Shown here: positions 51,770 to 63,253 of the stretch, one piece after another
Position numbering within the stretch: the stretch's first letter is position 1
Layout of the letters: every line of letters begins with the position of its first letter
Source of the DNA: Synchiropus splendidus
Taxonomy: Eukaryota > Chordata > Actinopteri > Syngnathiformes > Callionymidae
Reading direction: 5' to 3'
NCBI RefSeq assembly: GCF_027744825.2
Contig: NC_071336.1
Span: 19,216,501 to 19,280,500, forward strand
Length of the DNA stretch: 64,000 nt
Program-made: the position numbers and the translations under genes
The notes under the pieces: generated by a model
Database searches by the model: none
What the model was told of the DNA's origin: nothing
Seen by the model: the letters and a program-made list of their open reading frames with translations, nothing else

Positions 51770-52520
51770 TGTTTGACGGACAGCATTTCCCCGGAACATT
51801 GAGTAAATAATGAAGGAAAAGCAGGCTTGCGCGGGGGGGAATGTGCTATTGTTATTATTCTATAGGGTGATGTGGGAGTACTGTGGAGGATGATGACTTG
51901 ATCTACGGACGCAAGCAGCAGCGAGGAAAAGAAACAACAAACCTTTCAGACTTTTCTCATCCTCGGCTCTGCAAGAGTAAAATTGCTTAGTTGGTCATTC
52001 TTCAAAGTTGTGGCTCCTTCCGAGGCAAGAAACAAACGGCGAAAGGGCGGTGTTTTCTTCTGAAGACAGCGGCTACTTCGAAGGTTTCCTAAGAGTCAAA
52101 CTCACACGGGCTTCCCATGTCTAGCTGCTGGGTCCGCAGGCAGCTAGCCTGCTAGCAGCCGAAATAAACAGTTAGGTTGTCGGCTCTTAACTCTTCGTTC
52201 ACCGGATAATCTTCGAGTGGAGGACGCGGTCGTGCTCAAAACACACGCCGGCGTCTGCCGTGCGTGTAAACGTCCATGTCTTTCTGCGTATCATGGGTCC
52301 CTTTGTGGTCGCAGTTGTGTCCCTTTTTCCTCTCAAAGCAGCAGCTCACTCCTCGGTGCCACAATGCCTCTGTTTCCACTCTTTTCAACGGCAGCCTCTT
52401 TGGTCGTTGCGACACCCGCCTCCGCTTTACGGCTGTGATTGCCAGGCGATGATTCCAGTATTGGCTTGTGTGGGACGCCACCAGCAGTAGAGAGACCGAC
52501 GTGTTCTTTCTTTCCCTCAA
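51770..52520 (-). promoter_or_regulatory. dipk2a: Candidate CpG-rich promoter region of dipk2a
   Basis: CpG dinucleotides are dense here (about 17 within 52141-52300 by eye), in contrast with the surrounding CpG-poor DNA. A consensus splice donor on the minus strand lies inside it, and it is the only such island upstream of the gene in the window. This is where the transcription start is most likely. No TATA box was identified. It might also drive a transcript on the plus strand. Confidence 0.48.
52106..52450 (-). other. dipk2a: Proposed noncoding first exon of dipk2a
   Basis: The downstream end is set by donor CGT|GTGAGT; the upstream end is a guess. An ATG 14 bases before the donor would read across the junction into the next exon and stop at 43899-43897, giving a third upstream ORF of about 49 codons. 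This depends on the donor choice. Confidence 0.35.
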
Positions 52521-55500
52521 CCTTCATCCACATTGTGCAGATTTGCAGCTAAATATTTTTAAAAATTAGAAGAAATACAATAAACTGTAAATGATTAAAC
52601 AGGAAACTTACACTACAAACAGTTTAAGCATTAAGAGACAATCCAGAATTAAACTCAAAATACGATTTTCTAACTCATCTACAAGCCACAACGTTATGAC
52701 TAATGTGAGGTCCAGCTGTGAGTCATACATTTGCTCTTTTATATGCTCGACCATTGCTGGTCATTTCAGCAGTTCACCATGTTACTATTCCCGATAACAT
52801 CTTCATGATCGGCCAGTGAACTGTAATCACCTTATAATCTACATTTTGGTTGTATATACTATCATGCTCTTTCATTCCCACGTTACATGGAGTATCATTA
52901 AAGCGGTTTGCAATCTTAAAGTTTGCAATGAAATATAATCATCTTTTTTGGCGATCCGACTAACATGTTTTTCAATAGTCAGTCTTCTTTCGCTCATCCA
53001 TGAAAGTACATAATATAATTAACTTCTTATGATCAATGGAAGAGTCAAGCGATTGCAAACAAGAAAGTGGATCACATGAAACAAGTTGGATTTGGTTGCG
53101 TAGATTTGTTGTTACTGACATCTAGTGGACAAAGATAATTTGAGTTTTATTTCAATGAAAGCACAAATATTTTTATGAAACTGGATAATACACAAGTGTT
53201 TGTCAGTTGACTTTCAAACGGTTCAGTTTTTTTGCTTGATACCCACTATACTGCATTCTAATATTGTGATGTCTGAAAGTTTTGCCACAGTTATCTGTGG
53301 AAATCTTCCATGAAAGTATTAATATATATGTGCAGTATATTCACTAAGTGGTACTTGTTCGACTCTGTTTAGCAGCTTGCAATGCCAATGGAAAACAAAG
53401 AGGAGAAATTACTGGTCCTCTGAGTCCCATTTCAATTCTGTGTACACTATAATGTAGTGTGGGTAGGTGTATTAATCTGAATTTGCAGCATTGTTTTTCC
53501 CAGTAATTATTTCTTTTATTTCATTATTATTAACAAGCATAAAAAGATTGTAATTTCCCCCCAGTAATGCTTCTTCTTCTTTTTTTTTAAAGTACTCGTC
53601 ACAATGGAGTTACAGCGTCACATGTGTTTGTACTCCCTGGAACACAGCTCACCAAACATATCTGCCCTGGAAATATCCATATTTCAGTGACATTAACTGA
53701 GCACCATTGAATGTTTTCCCTCCTAACCGTTCGTTTTTCATTGGCTTCCCTTTGATCACATCTATATTTCATCCAGAGTGTGTGTTGGGTATTTACATCC
53801 CCGTCTCCTCTAATGCTCTCCAGTTATTGGCTTTTCCTCTAAATTACCTGCATGGTCTGTTTGTTGTTAGGGAAGTGGGAGAGCGATGCAAAGTGAAGGA
53901 GGGCAAGAGAGCAATTTAACCTTTATTAAGGTTTTATTAAGGAGTAGATTGCATTTTCAGTCGTGCATTGCCGGCGATGGCTAATTACAAAGCCGAGGGA
54001 GTGCAGTGGAGGATTTACTAATGGACTGTTGCCGATCGGATAAAGAAACGAGTGTCTGTAAATAGTGCTATCTCCAACCTTCTTGCTATCGAGACTCTCG
54101 GCTTCATGCATTTTTCTTTTGTTGAGGGCCTTTGAAAAGCAAGCAAACTTAATGGTTTTATAATAGTCTGGGTGACAAGATCTTCCAAAACAAACAAATA
54201 TTATAATCTGAGGAATGATCACCCCTTGGTTTTCTATGGAGAGTGTTCAAGATTCTTTCAAGATTGTTGCTTGCACTGCCCTTTGAAACAGTTACTGCAT
54301 ACACATGCAGTACAGTGTTATGTGCAATTAAACTATTCTCTGATTCACAATTCACAAAAGCAGGGTTACATTTCAGTTTCAAATATTCCTTTACGCTTTC
54401 TGACTTTGTCCAAATGATCCATTGATCCAATGATAAAGGAGATTAAAAATGAGATTTGAGAAATGACAGCCATCAGGTTCCAGTCCAGCAGGAGGCTACA
54501 CTGGATACAACTGGGATGTTGCTCTGTTATGGATGGGCTTTTAAGAAGCCAACAGTAATTCATAGTCCAAATATGTTCAATATAAAGGTTCCAGTTGTGA
54601 AGTAAAGGCACTAGTTTTGTCACAACCTCAAAAAAAGGTAAAGGTGTTCAGAGTGGTCAGTGTATGACTGGAAAGTCACTGGTTTAATCCCAGCCCTTGA
54701 TGTACTTGATGTACTTGATGACACGTCATTGATCGTAACGCCCGATTGCACTCTGTGCTGTCCCTCAGTGGCTGCTTGTCTGAGGACGAAATTAATTTCC
54801 TTGAAAGAGCTTCAATATAGTTCTGGAAGCTTTGCAGCGGTGTTGTATTGTAAATATATAAGGATTACTTTGAAGACATATAGTCTCTTTTGTTGGTGTT
54901 ATTTTAAAGTTATATAGCATGTATAAGAAACTGCAGAATAAAACAAAACATTCTGAAAATATTTGAATGTTTTATGGCTGCATTATGAAAACGGTTTCAT
55001 AATGTCTCTCAAAGAATGCAAAATGGTCGTTAATCGGTTAATTACTGTCAAGAACATGGATAGAAATATATTCACGTTGAGAACAAACAAAAGTAAAGCA
55101 TAATAAGTGCATTAAAGCCTTCCTGCTGTCATTGAGATTTCCCTGTCCATTCAGCCTTCAACAAGCATCACGGAATGTTCGTGGCTCATGGCTGAGCTAC
55201 CGCTCCCCAGAAACACTGGACGTCCTCTGCTCCTCTGAATTAGCAAACAAGCAGAGATGACCACAGAAAGCAGCCCATCCATTGGAATATGGTGTACCGC
55301 TTCTCTCCATTAAGCCTGATGCATGTGGGGTCCTCACTGGGGTGGATCAGGATTTCATGGCATCACTGAGTCCATTATGTGTCACAGGGGTGCAAAGCGT
55401 TGCTGTTTGTGGTTTGAACATATTAAGTGTTGCTCTGTTGAAGAGTTTGAAAATACCGCACACCTCCACTTTGTAGTGTGGAGCTCATTTTATTCAGGCT

Positions 55501-58500
55501 GTGTTTAGAGTTTGGTCATCTGGCTGAGCCCTTGAGTAGAGCAGACCCATGCATGAGAGTTTGTTGATCCATCCGTCCATCCATTTATTAAGGTACAAGA
55601 CTTCACCTCATGAGAGAGGAGATTCTGTTCTGGTCGAGACAAGTGTGCCGGAATAAATGACAGCAAGGGAAATCGATCATCAGTGTTGCAGATTTACACC
55701 AGTATCAGAAGAAAAAAACACTGTCACCATTGTGTCAAGGCAATGAATAAACAGCTGTGAATAAATGAATACATAAATTGATGTAGTCTCAGACATATCC
55801 GTGAGAAGACGACCATGATGTTTTAACGCTGGGAGACATGAAAAGGCTACCTTCCTTTCTGTTTCACTATTCATTGCATCATGTGGCCACAGACAGACAG
55901 AATGTGCACAGATTTTCAAACGAAACCATTTATCCCCTTTTACTTTGGAGTCGATTTGAGGTTGCCCTGGCGTTATCGTGAAATTTGCTCATTGCTATTC
56001 CACGCTTGAATGCGTGCAGCTTAGACAATGATACTCCATTCCCTCTCCAATTAATGCCAAGTGTCTCTGTGTTGAAGAGTGACACAACCAGAGGCACTTG
56101 TGTTATGGTAATCAGCATTGGAGGTCTGAGTCACGATACTGGAAGAGAATGCTGATGAACTATACAGCTGACATGCGTGGTCTGGGATGCACGGTGGTCA
56201 GGATCCATCTCGTCGGCAGACTTAATAGCTGCAATTGCTTCGTAAGAGTGGTGAATTTGCTTCAGCATGTTTGCTGTCTCTCTGATTTAGCGCGGACTAT
56301 AACTGACCAGTGAGGTACATGCTTGTCAATGACATCAAACTAACAACAACAATAATTGTGTATCGTGGAATACTTCATCCACGTTGTATTAACAATCCAA
56401 TGTGCAAGTTAATATGAAATAAACCAAGGGCAGATGAAGAACATTTGGTGGGTGGGTGTCAGGACAAGAAAGACTGTACTGATCAAAGTAGAAACCATTT
56501 GTATGTGTATCTCTGTATAGAATGGCAATACAGAGAATCAATGAGAGCTCCTGCAGCGCCCCCAAGTGGGTCAGCAAGTACACGAACCAGAACAAGTAGT
56601 ATAGAGGGATTAGTTTTGGCATGGTACTCAATTCATTGTTTGACAGATGTTTCACGTCCGTTGCGTTTAGCAGTATTTCAACGAGGGAATTCGAAATATT
56701 TTTTTTTCTTTGAATGCATTTTGGCATATCATTTATGATGATGCATTTTGTTATAGTATTCACAAGGGAAGCACTGTAGATATTCCTATCTTAACTAACC
56801 TCCGCCAATCATCCTGTAATTATTATATTTCTTAACTTTCTATAGTTTATCTCATTCATGTCTTAACTGGGTGAACAAGCTCATTGCACTCTGAATATTT
56901 GTCATGAAGTACATTGATAAATAATATTGGACAATGATTTGGGGATTAAACAATTAAACAAATGAGAGGTACAGGCTTTTTTTTGTCCCTCCAAATATTA
57001 TGTTTAGTTAAGAAAAATGAAATGAATGTCACCGTTGGCACAGTTTCATTGCCCTCACTTTTGAATAAGTTTGAATAACCAAAAAATATTTGTTAGTGAA
57101 CACAGAAATTCTTGCTATGGATCCTTCAGAATGGAGGAAAGGGATCTTTGTTTTTAATAGTAGTAAAATGGAAGGTATAAAAGCAGTTTAAAAGAAATAC
57201 ATGACACATCTATAGTTCTTATTTCAATAGAGCTATTGTCACAAACACATAATCTGAAGTTTGACATTATTTTGGAACATTTATTTTTGGGAGTTTCCCA
57301 TCTAAAACTTTGCAGCTGCCCTACTTCACTTTCCTTCAGATGTTTTTTAGAGCTTCCGGTTGATTTTATTTCATTATCTGTTTTTATCAGATGACCAGAC
57401 CAGACAAGCATTGAACACCCTTTGCCGCCTTCACTTGGCTCAGCTTCATGATATGCGTCATGTTTTCAGCTATTCTATCACCTATCTCAGCTGTCCGATA
57501 TTATATCATCATATGAATCATCAGTACGTGACTGATGCATTGGGAATGATTTTAAAGATCTTTTTTGTAATGTAGTCCTAACTTACAGACGTTAGATGGC
57601 GCTCTTGGCATGAGAGACAATCGTCCTTCTTGTCTGAGTCAGAATGCGTTGTCTATTTAATTCAAACTCATCATAATGATGAACCTGAAAAATATTTGAA
57701 AAGGTTATGAGATGACGTCGACCTTTATGCAGGATCAGAAATGTTCATGCAGGTGTGAAATAAACCTCCATGTTGTGTATTGAGTCAATTCATGATTGCT
57801 CGTTTTAACTCATTAAAATTGAATTTATTTATTTATTTTATCACAGTATGTGTTTGTTTTACAAACTGATTGTTTCAGAAAATACCAGAAAGCCTTCCAT
57901 ATATCTGTTCACTGTAGCAATATAGTTCACAGGACATCATTCAGTCACTTTATGAGACAAAAGACCTTGTATCTGCAGAATTTGCTTTAGTCTGTCTCAC
58001 ATTGAAACAGCAGTATTTCCTCATAGGAGCCACGTTCCTTGGGAATCAGGGCAGCACTGACACGTTGGATCACGCTCACATTCTTTGACGCTTATGCAGC
58101 AGTGTTGACCAATTGGTGGGCAGCTTTGTGGGGGTTTTGTTGCACACTTCAGTGACCAGGGAGGAAGTCCACAGTACATACATACATAACCCTCAAAAAT
58201 GTCTTCCATAATGTAAGAAAAATGATCCACAGACACACTTCTGATATGTTATATTGCTAACTCATGAGACGGGGACAACAGCAACAGAATAAATGCATTA
58301 ACTTGTCTCCAAACCGCAGTGCCGCCGACATACGTAATTTCACAATCAGGCACAGGTGCATTGTGGCTCCATTATTTCTTTTACAACACCATTACAGGCT
58401 TGTGTTTTATTAATGTCAAATTGTGCTAATGGATTTTAATGTTTCTGGGAATTTGGTGGGTGTAGCAATTAGGCCTCCTCTCTCACTCTGTGACACACAC

Positions 58501-60545
58501 ACTCTCTCACACAGTAGCTTTTAAATCTAAGTGCACATGCAACATGATCGATGACATACAGGTTTAGAAAATAAACGCTGGGGTGTAGTGTTTCACAACA
58601 TGTTTGTGTACGTATGCTGAAAATGATACACACACACCATATGTGGTTCGATAAATGCAACAAGCGGCACCGCGTATTTCCACTATAGCAGAGTAGGTGC
58701 CATCTAGAAGTGGGTCACAAACCCTGCTGCTCCTATTTGACTACGCGTCGGCTTGGAGAAAAGCCCAGTTAAGGAACCACCCTGGGGCAATCCCAGCCTC
58801 CAGACGACACTCAGTTTGTCCTTGTGTCAAAGACAATATCATATTAATGACTGTGTCCGAGGGCAGAAGCTTTCCTATTTTTGTTTGCAGCTAGTTTATA
58901 ATCATCAAAGGACCCAACGCATCAAAGGCAGTTTAATTCAATTATTTATTTAAGTGTTGAAGCAGCAAAAAACTCCAAACAAGGGTGGACAGCAATCTTA
59001 TATTTATATATAATCTTATATTTGAAGAAGAAACACACCACAGGAAGGTAACTAAGCTAAAGCATAAAAATAATGCGGAGTAGAAAAGCTGCCACATTTA
59101 AATAAATGATGAAACTCATTTGATTTCATCCAAATGATGGGGGTCAGGGAGAGCACTTCATTCACTGATATAGGTGTGACTTCTGTTGCAACACTGACCC
59201 GCCACTCTTCCTTTTGGTTAGATTGAACTACCTGAAAACCACAGACACTGACAACCATTTTGCCAATAGAAAATGCGCTTTACATGGACGCCACCGAATC
59301 AAGAGCACTGCACTGTTTGTATCCTGATTCTTCATCACTCATTTTTTTCATTGTCTCAATGACAGTATTAGCACATGAGTGTGAAATGAAACCATTTTTG
59401 CTCACACAGTTTTATAAGTGGGTATTCTCAGTTACAGTGGTGGAAAAGCATTTCACAGTGTGCTAATGGCAGGGCCACTAAATATGAATTTGAAGATGTG
59501 ATGGCTAATTATTATTTATTTTGAAGTTTTGAACACATTCTCTGTAATTCCTTGACTTTGATACAATGTTGACAACTGACGTACTAAAACTGTTTGCTTG
59601 ACAACAATAAAACTAGCAAAACTGAATTAAATTAAATATTATTTGCATAAATTATCCAAACAGATTCTGCTATCAAAACCACATTTTTATTACCATTCAA
59701 AAGCCTTTGAAGGACGGGTATTTAATTTGAGAATAAAGTTGTTCCACTCAGTGAAACGCAATTAGATTCATGCTTAATCCTACCAATAACATCCGTAATT
59801 AATAGGGCTCACAATAAAGGTGCACGGTGCCTCATTATTTTCAGAGATGTGACTGGATAGCAAATAGAGTTCTGAAGCTCTCTGTGCGTGCATCATTTAT
59901 CCCTCCAACTGTCCTGATCAGGCCTTTGTTGTCTTTCAGATAATTATCCTTCCACGTTATAATGTTGCCGTGGATACTGGCACAACACTTGACAGTATGA
60001 CAACGTTGCCATGACAACAGCGCCACCACCTTTGTGCACCTTGTGCTTTATATTTTCGTCTTGATTCAGTAGGAGTATTCTATGGCACGGCAGACAGGAG
60101 CGTGAGATGATGGACGGTTGGTAACTTAAAAAGTGCAGGAAGAGACACAGACCTGTCACAAGGCGTAGAGTCAGATTTTTCCGCCAAAAGCCCTCAAGCA
60201 GTGATCTTGACACAGCACTTACACAAAGTCTGATCCTCATTGCCCATGAACCTTCAAGTCAAAATAATAAATGACACCAGTGCATGTCGTGACAAGTCGA
60301 GGTTTGGGGTGTTGAACTATTAGAATGAATTATTACCATGGTATACTGATGATTTTCAATTAATAGTTTGTATTTTTCACTCTTTTCCCATTAGATATTT
60401 ATCATGAATTTATAGATTTATATGGAAATTGCTAAAAATAAATGTAACAGTCCTTTTATTTATTTTATCATTGACTTTGAAAACTGCACTATTTTATTTT
60501 ATTAAATTTCTTTATTGTCAGCTTTGTGTTTTCCCTTACTCTCTT
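52521..60545. other. Intergenic, no gene supported
   Basis: No exon with family motif or clear splice context was recognised. The region includes a possible SINE remnant near 54.6-54.8 kb and a small cysteine-rich open frame at 58236-58021 (see findings). In human, SLC9A9 lies upstream of DIPK2A in the opposite direction, but I could not find its first exon here. Confidence 0.42.
54630..54800 (+). repeat. Possible degenerate SINE
   Basis: The segment contains GGAAAGTCACTGGTTTAATC followed by CCAGCCC, a B-box-like motif, and downstream CTGTGCTGTCCCTCAGTGGC. The resemblance to tRNA-derived fish SINEs is weak. A 9-base motif (CTTGATGTA) is repeated two to three times at 54696-54720. Confidence 0.35.
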
Positions 60546-60905
60546 GGATCCATCCATCGTCAGTGAACCACTTTGTCCTGTTCTGGGTTGCGGGGAGTGG
60601 AGCCTATCCCTGCGGCGAGAGGCCGGAATACCCCCTGGACAGGTGGGCAGATCGTCACATTGGGAAACACACCATTCACACACACACACACGCACACACA
60701 CACACACACACCTGGGCGCAATTTTAAAGTGTCCAATTAACCTTGTGAGCATGTCTTTGGGTAGTGGGAGGAAACCAGAGTACAAGGAGAAAACCCACAC
60801 AGTCACAGGGTGAACATTCAAACCCAGAAAGGTCCAGTTCTGGATTCGAACCCTGGAGCTTCTTACTCAGAGGCAGCAGTGCTCACCATTTCCACCGTGC
60901 CGCCC
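60546..60905 (-). repeat. tRNA-derived fish SINE or L2-tailed repeat
   Basis: Read on the minus strand, it starts GGCGGCACGGTGG, with an A-box-like region and then an intact B box GGGTTCGAATCC (60853-60842). The body contains GGTTTTCTCCTTGTACTCTG and TTTCCTCCCACTACCCAAAG, and the end GATAGGCTCCACTCCCCGCA then GGATGGATCC. This order matches a very common teleost element whose tail ends in GGATGG-type repeats. The B box survives, but the A box is altered and transcription is doubtful. Confidence 0.72.
60677..60711. repeat. (CA)n microsatellite inside the SINE
   Basis: About 17 CA units with one CG interruption near 60691. It has expanded within the body of the SINE. Confidence 0.93.
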
Positions 60906-61373
60906 CTTACCCTTGCTATCATAGTCATGACTCTCCATGTCTTTCCGACGGTGTTTTCCAAATAATAATAATACTCAGCTTTACAACAGTCCGGTCCACC
61001 CGAGTGGATAAGAGCTTCTCTCGTTCAATACTGCATGTTGTTCAATACTGCATACGAAAACATTACAACGAATATGTCTCCTTTTTATCAGCTTGAGTCT
61101 CTCGCCTCCACATTCCTTGGACGACCGTTGTTATCTGTACCTTGATTGAAAACCCTCTGCAGTGGCCTTAAGCGAGTTACCACACTCCCACGTACATGCA
61201 TCCTGATTGAACTAACACATGAGATGATGGAGAAAGGCCTGCACTCCTAACAGCGAGGAAGTTGACAAGCCTCTGATACATGTTCGCTATCGCATGTAAT
61301 ATCATCTCAGTTATTCAATTACCGTACCTGTTTCCGGTAATTACAAAATGTGCTGCATTGATTCCCCGCAGGC

Positions 61374-61760
61374 ATGGCACTGAGTCTGAAAGACACCTCC
61401 ATTACTCGTGTCTTATTCGCTAAACCATCTGTAATATCTCGCAAGAATACGCCTTATACCATTGCCCCTGTAAACCCTACTGGGGAAATAGCTAGTTTAT
61501 TTTATGGCTTATTCCAATCCTGCTTTACTTGCTGCTGCCAATGCAGAAGCGTTCAGCTTCCTGATTTTCATTCTCGCGTCTCTGACATACTGGATTGCTT
61601 CGTAAGACTGACCCTGGCTAATGTTAAGTTCACATATAACTTGCAGGACGGGGAATCCATGCTTGATCCCCTTCACATCAGGATCCATCCACATGTACAT
61701 ATAGAGGGACTCTATTGTTGCCACACAAATTCTGTCAGATCAACTCATTCTCACTCTTAA
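61374..61760 (+). other. Unrecognised 128-codon ORF
   Basis: An ATG at 61374 opens a frame of 128 codons ending in TAA. It begins MALSLKDTSITRVLF and includes a cysteine cluster (SCFTCCCQCRS). No family was recognised, there is no signal peptide, and no promoter or polyadenylation evidence was found. The opposite strand is also open (61724-61509), which may reflect base composition. An acceptor-like CCCCGCAG lies just before the ATG. It may be an unrecognised transposon fragment, part of a noncoding transcript, or chance. Confidence 0.2.
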
Positions 61761-62518
61761 AGCTGAGGTTTTTTTTTCTTATTTCTTCTGTTCTAATTTG
61801 TCAGGTGGATTGCAGGCATGGTGCGTTATGGGTATGACCCATCCCGTCAATCATGTTGTTACCTACAGTGAGGATTACTTTTGGCCACCATCAGTGGATG
61901 GTGTAAACAAAAAAGTGGAGCGACAAAGTGCACAGTAAACAAAAGGAGGGAGTGAGGAAAGGGAAAACTGCTGATATTGGAGCCATTTTGTTGATTCCGA
62001 CCTGCCAACTGTGGCGGCACAATCAAGGATTGCCACACTTGTGTGTGTTAGTTGCAAACTGCCCATATAGTTGGTCAGCTGCCTGTATTGTCTACTGTAT
62101 TGGTCCCCTTGGTATTTTGGTGGGACAGCACAATGACAGGGACTGGTCGGTTGCTAGATGCAACACAACTCAGACGCAGCATGTAGCCTAGCAGAAGTAC
62201 TAGAATATTTGCAATCAATTTGTGTGGATGCAGATTTTTCCTGAAATGACAAGTTCTCTCCTTTACCCATTACCACCAAAAATCAAAAGCAACAAGCACA
62301 AACCTTGTCTCAGTTCTAAACACTCGAAAAGGAGGAAATGTGGTTATGATACAGCTGGAGTTCTTTTTACTCCAGGTATGCAACATGGTCATTTCGGGTG
62401 CCACATATACCAAGAGACAATAGGTAACGCAAAGCTTATGGAGTCGGATGCATCCACTAAAGACCTAAAGTGTCCACATGCAACAAGAAGGGCTGCCACT
62501 ATTGGATGCGCTTCATAA
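61761..62518. other. Intergenic, no gene seen
   Basis: No motif, RNA gene or repeat was recognised between the unknown ORF and the second MITE. Confidence 0.4.
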
Positions 62519-62520
62519 TA

Positions 62521-63251
62521 CAGTGGTGCCTCAGTTTTCGAACGTCTCGGACTTCGAACAAATCGGAGTTTGAACAAAAATTTTGAGATTTTTTTGCCTC
62601 GGATTTCGAACAAAAATCCAGAACTTGAACGCCCCCAAAAAAAGCCGGAAAAAACATACCGCGCACGGACCGATCAGCTGACCCACGACGCGCTTTGTTA
62701 TTGTGTGTAGCGCAGCCTCTATATGCAGACGTGTCCCGTTAACTACATTAACTGACTGTTTTTTCTTCATATTGAGGTGTAAAACCTTTCCTGTCTCCGC
62801 ACTGGACCGTGGTAGAGTGTCACAGGGGAGGTGCTCTTCCACACCTCCGAGGCTGGAGCGCTCACTCCAGGGTTTGATGTCCTGTTGTCGGCTGGAGCTG
62901 GGACAGGGATGAGGCGAGTCTGGGACAGAGCGTTACTTGGTTTATGACCTTGTCACAGCCAAACTGCACAGAAGCGCACATTCAGAGCTGGACACACACC
63001 GGGCACCTCTTCACTTCTGGAGAGACGTCACTCACTCGGCAACCCCTCCCACATGCAGCGGCTACACGCATAGACGAACAGCGCACCTGCAGCAGACGCT
63101 CTACATTCACTCCTACAAAAGACTATTTTAAGGCTTGGAACGCATTATTTCTTTTTCCTTTAATTGTCATGCGAAAAATAGATTCAGATTTCAAACAAAT
63201 CGCTTCTCGGCCATCGGGAGCGGATTGTGGTCAAGGACTGAGGTACCACTG
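62521..63251 (+). mobile_element. Tigger/pogo-like MITE, copy 2, with TA duplication
   Basis: This is a 731-bp element starting CAGTGGTGCCTCAGTTTTCG and ending in GAGGTACCACTG, flanked by TA (62519-62520 and 63252-63253). It is homologous over its length to the copy at 13383-14100 but inverted. TTCGAA occurs at 62537, 62553 and 62605 near the left end, a candidate subterminal repeat set. No transposase is encoded. The shared 64-codon open frame is at 62937-63131. Confidence 0.85.
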
Positions 63252-63253
63252 TA

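Larger units (their letters stand above)
44034..52105 (-). other. dipk2a: Proposed 5' UTR intron of dipk2a (about 8.1 kb)
   Basis: The acceptor side is clear. The donor is inferred as GTGAGT at 52105-52100, the best match in the CpG-rich stretch; an alternative GTGAGT lies near 51759-51754. Inside it are long T and A tracts, a G-rich stretch and otherwise unremarkable A/T-rich DNA. No foreign exon was seen. Confidence 0.45.

Noticed and set aside
60842..60904. Possible tRNA gene because of the GGTTCGAATCC motif
   Set aside because: No acceptor stem or anticodon arm forms; the context is the head of a tRNA-derived SINE.
61023..61053. Direct repeat of GTTCAATACTGCAT
   Set aside because: A short 14-base duplication with a 3-base gap, most likely a replication slip; nothing else suggests an array.
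60489..61096. Overlapping frames of about 95-110 codons near 60.5-61.1 kb
   Set aside because: They overlie the SINE and its CA microsatellite (hence runs of HTHTHT), so they are repeat shadows.
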